Below the pieces are notes generated by a model. The model did not search any database and was not told where the DNA came from. It saw nothing but the letters and a program-made list of their open reading frames with translations. Positions 63,201-64,000 of a DNA stretch of 64,000 nt are shown piece by piece. The stretch is from Branchiostoma lanceolatum. Taxonomy: Eukaryota > Chordata > Leptocardii > Amphioxiformes > Branchiostomatidae. Each line of letters opens with the position of its first letter. Position 1 is the first letter of the stretch. The DNA lies in assembly GCF_035083965.1 (NCBI RefSeq), contig NC_089724.1, forward strand, positions 10,472,910 through 10,536,909. Reading direction: 5' to 3'. The position numbers and the translations under genes are program-made.

Positions 63201-63831
63201 ATATGTAAATAGCAACTGGACACAACGTGACAGTACACGTGATAGCTGGGGCGCTGATTAGCATACATTACTTATGCATCTCTAGGGACAGCCAGACAGA
63301 ATCAAAGTGCACAAGTTACAAAATTGCATCAGATTCTGTATCTCTTGATGTGAATGTTTACAGGACACATTTGTTCCATAGACTGGTAGCATGTATTTGT
63401 TTCTAGAGACCTTTCATTGCGTGTGTTGGCGGTGGAATCATCAATAAAACTGAGCCTAAACATGGCTAAGTACGGCATTCTTGCAGCTTTATAGTTGATT
63501 ACTATTCAGATGAATCTCGCTAAATGTCAATATTAGAAATACTTACAAAACTCAGTATAGTTATTTAATTTCGGCATCATCATATGGAGAAAAGCTCAAG
63601 TAGGTGTCTACTTTATACAACCAGTATCTGTTCTTGGTGCTGACATTTGTTTGCACTGTTAAGATGCTAAAAAGCTATGCAACAGTATTTCAGCGTATCC
63701 ATGACTAACAATAGTGCTGTTTGTTTTTCAGTGTTAGAGGCAAGAGTTCAGAGAACTCGGAGAAGATCTTGCCAGACGAGTTCCAGAAGACTGAGGAGAC
63801 TGAGATCTATGATAGGATCACAGTTTTGTGA
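55648..63831 (+). CDS. SLC22-family organic ion transporter, gene J, 10 exons, 566 aa
   Basis: Tandem sister of gene I with the same plan. Exons: 55648-56043, 57367-57470, 57823-57977, 58297-58465, 59565-59706, 60095-60195, 60531-60745, 60984-61092, 61509-61718 and 63732-63831, total 1701 nt, stop TGA 63,829. Six of the ten exons are the same length as in gene I with additional equality in exons 2-4; only exons 1, 5 and 6 differ (396/387, 142/148, 101/104). Motifs: span 1 after FGRFQK, glycosylated loop (NGS, NGT, NRT), DRYGRRP (166-172), PESPRWL (278-284) and DRWGRKPP. Exon 9 is almost identical to gene I exon 9, far more so than the other exons, which suggests gene conversion. Intron 9 is 2 kb and repeat-filled. 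Substrate unknown. Confidence 0.9.
56645..56920. repeat. Interspersed repeat copy 1 (gene J intron 1)
   Basis: It shares collinear blocks with 63,010-63,310: TTTGCTCAATA, CCGTGTCAGCA, GTAAATAGCAACTG, and AGCTGGG...GCATACAT. Both copies lie in introns of gene J. The boundaries are approximate and the element class is unknown. Confidence 0.6.
56970..57245. repeat. CA-rich microsatellite
   Basis: About 275 bp of (CA)n interrupted by CAAA, CGCA and similar units, in gene J intron 1. A smaller (CA)n lies at about 56,482-56,512. The open frames across it are composition artefacts. Confidence 0.95.
58457..58710. repeat. Tandem duplication including the exon 4 splice donor of gene J
   Basis: The block beginning TACTGGTGGTAAACAGGTT at 58,459 recurs at about 58,593 with the same downstream landmarks (TTTATTGTTATAAA, GGAAGCTGCAA, ACATAT, TTTTACA). 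The copy carries an identical donor TG|GTAAAC but no exon in front of it. Confidence 0.75.
61400..61475. repeat. (TATG)n/(TA)n microsatellite before gene J exon 9
   Basis: A tract of TATATATA then repeated TATG units ends about 35 bases before the exon 9 acceptor at 61,507-61,508. It may affect splicing only if its length varies; that is inference. Confidence 0.9.
62488..62638. mobile_element. GC-rich fold-back MITE in gene J intron 9
   Basis: Arms of about 65 bp: AATACAACACG...GTATTCCGCATCACCC...CGCGGGTCGGATCGCCC, and their complements around a short central loop with its own small palindrome (CGGCCTACGGCCG). Very high GC against an AT-rich intron. Confidence 0.75.
63010..63310. repeat. Interspersed repeat copy 2 (gene J intron 9)
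   Basis: Second copy of the repeat at 56,645-56,920. It lies between two halves of an older local duplication: 61,830-62,200 and 63,380-63,700 share GGTGGTGGAATC, AACATGGCTAAGTACG, CAGTATCTGTTCTTGGTGCT and GATGCTAAAAAGC blocks. Confidence 0.6.
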
Positions 63832-64000
63832 TAGAAAAAAGATTCTGCAGGAGTCAATACTGTGGGTAAATGGTATTAAAAAGAATTAAGATTCACCACA
63901 ATATGTCTGGCAGCAGGTATCAAGAACTGAAGAAGGGAACAGAACAAAAGGAAAGAAGGCTAGAACAACATAGCCTTAATACATGTACTGTCGTCCTTGT
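63832..64000. other. Gene J 3' flank
   Basis: The 3' untranslated-type sequence after the stop. No polyadenylation signal AATAAA is visible before the window ends and no further gene is seen. Confidence 0.4.

Overview
This is nuclear DNA from an intron-rich animal. The genes have GT-AG introns and animal gene families, and the spacers are full of fold-back DNA transposons, 5'-truncated non-LTR retrotransposons and a tRNA-headed SINE. The gene content and the style of repeats point to an invertebrate chordate, most likely a lancelet (Branchiostoma). That attribution is inference from recognised families, not from a database match.

Layout. (1) 1-22,000, minus strand: a tandem array of prostaglandin reductase-like genes (PTGR1/LTB4DH family of zinc-independent medium-chain reductases). 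Two segmental copies lie head to tail. Copy 1 holds gene A (182-2974, exons 1-6 only) and gene B (3641-13033, complete, 9 exons). Copy 2 holds gene C (13356-16110, a truncated and frameshifted pseudogene) and gene D (16597-21128, complete). A relic of another PTGR 5' end lies near 21,740-22,000. Intron 1 of gene B is swollen by insertions that gene D lacks, so D supplies the empty sites. (2) 22,220-24,659, minus strand: a complete 4-exon SLC16 monocarboxylate-transporter-like gene (459 aa). (3) 26,356-32,825, plus strand: an inverted, complete PTGR gene E (332 aa), whose intron 7 carries a 2.7-kb fold-back element. (4) 33,365-42,880, minus strand: two tandem copies of a gene for a small secreted cysteine-motif protein I do not recognise (G, 144 aa; H, 177 aa). 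(5) 43,424-63,831, plus strand: two tandem SLC22 organic-ion-transporter genes (I and J). Each has 10 exons and codes for 566 aa, with near-identical exon structure.

How the genes might work together. PTGR-family enzymes reduce 15-oxo-prostaglandins, oxidised leukotrienes and other alpha,beta-unsaturated carbonyls using NADPH. SLC22 carriers move organic anions and cations, in some cases prostaglandins, across the plasma membrane, and SLC16 carriers move small carboxylates. The neighbourhood is compatible with a detoxification or eicosanoid-disposal cluster grown by tandem duplication, but nothing in the DNA proves a shared pathway.

Most unusual structure. Intron 1 of gene B contains an approximately 3.1-kb insertion. 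It holds a 128-bp tandem array with octamer-like motifs, the first 31 nt of U2 snRNA joined abruptly to unrelated sequence, and two arrays of a 41-bp repeat built from two alternating palindromes. The G/H family also looks undescribed to me. All exon models are hand-read from splice signals, reading phase and paralogue comparison.
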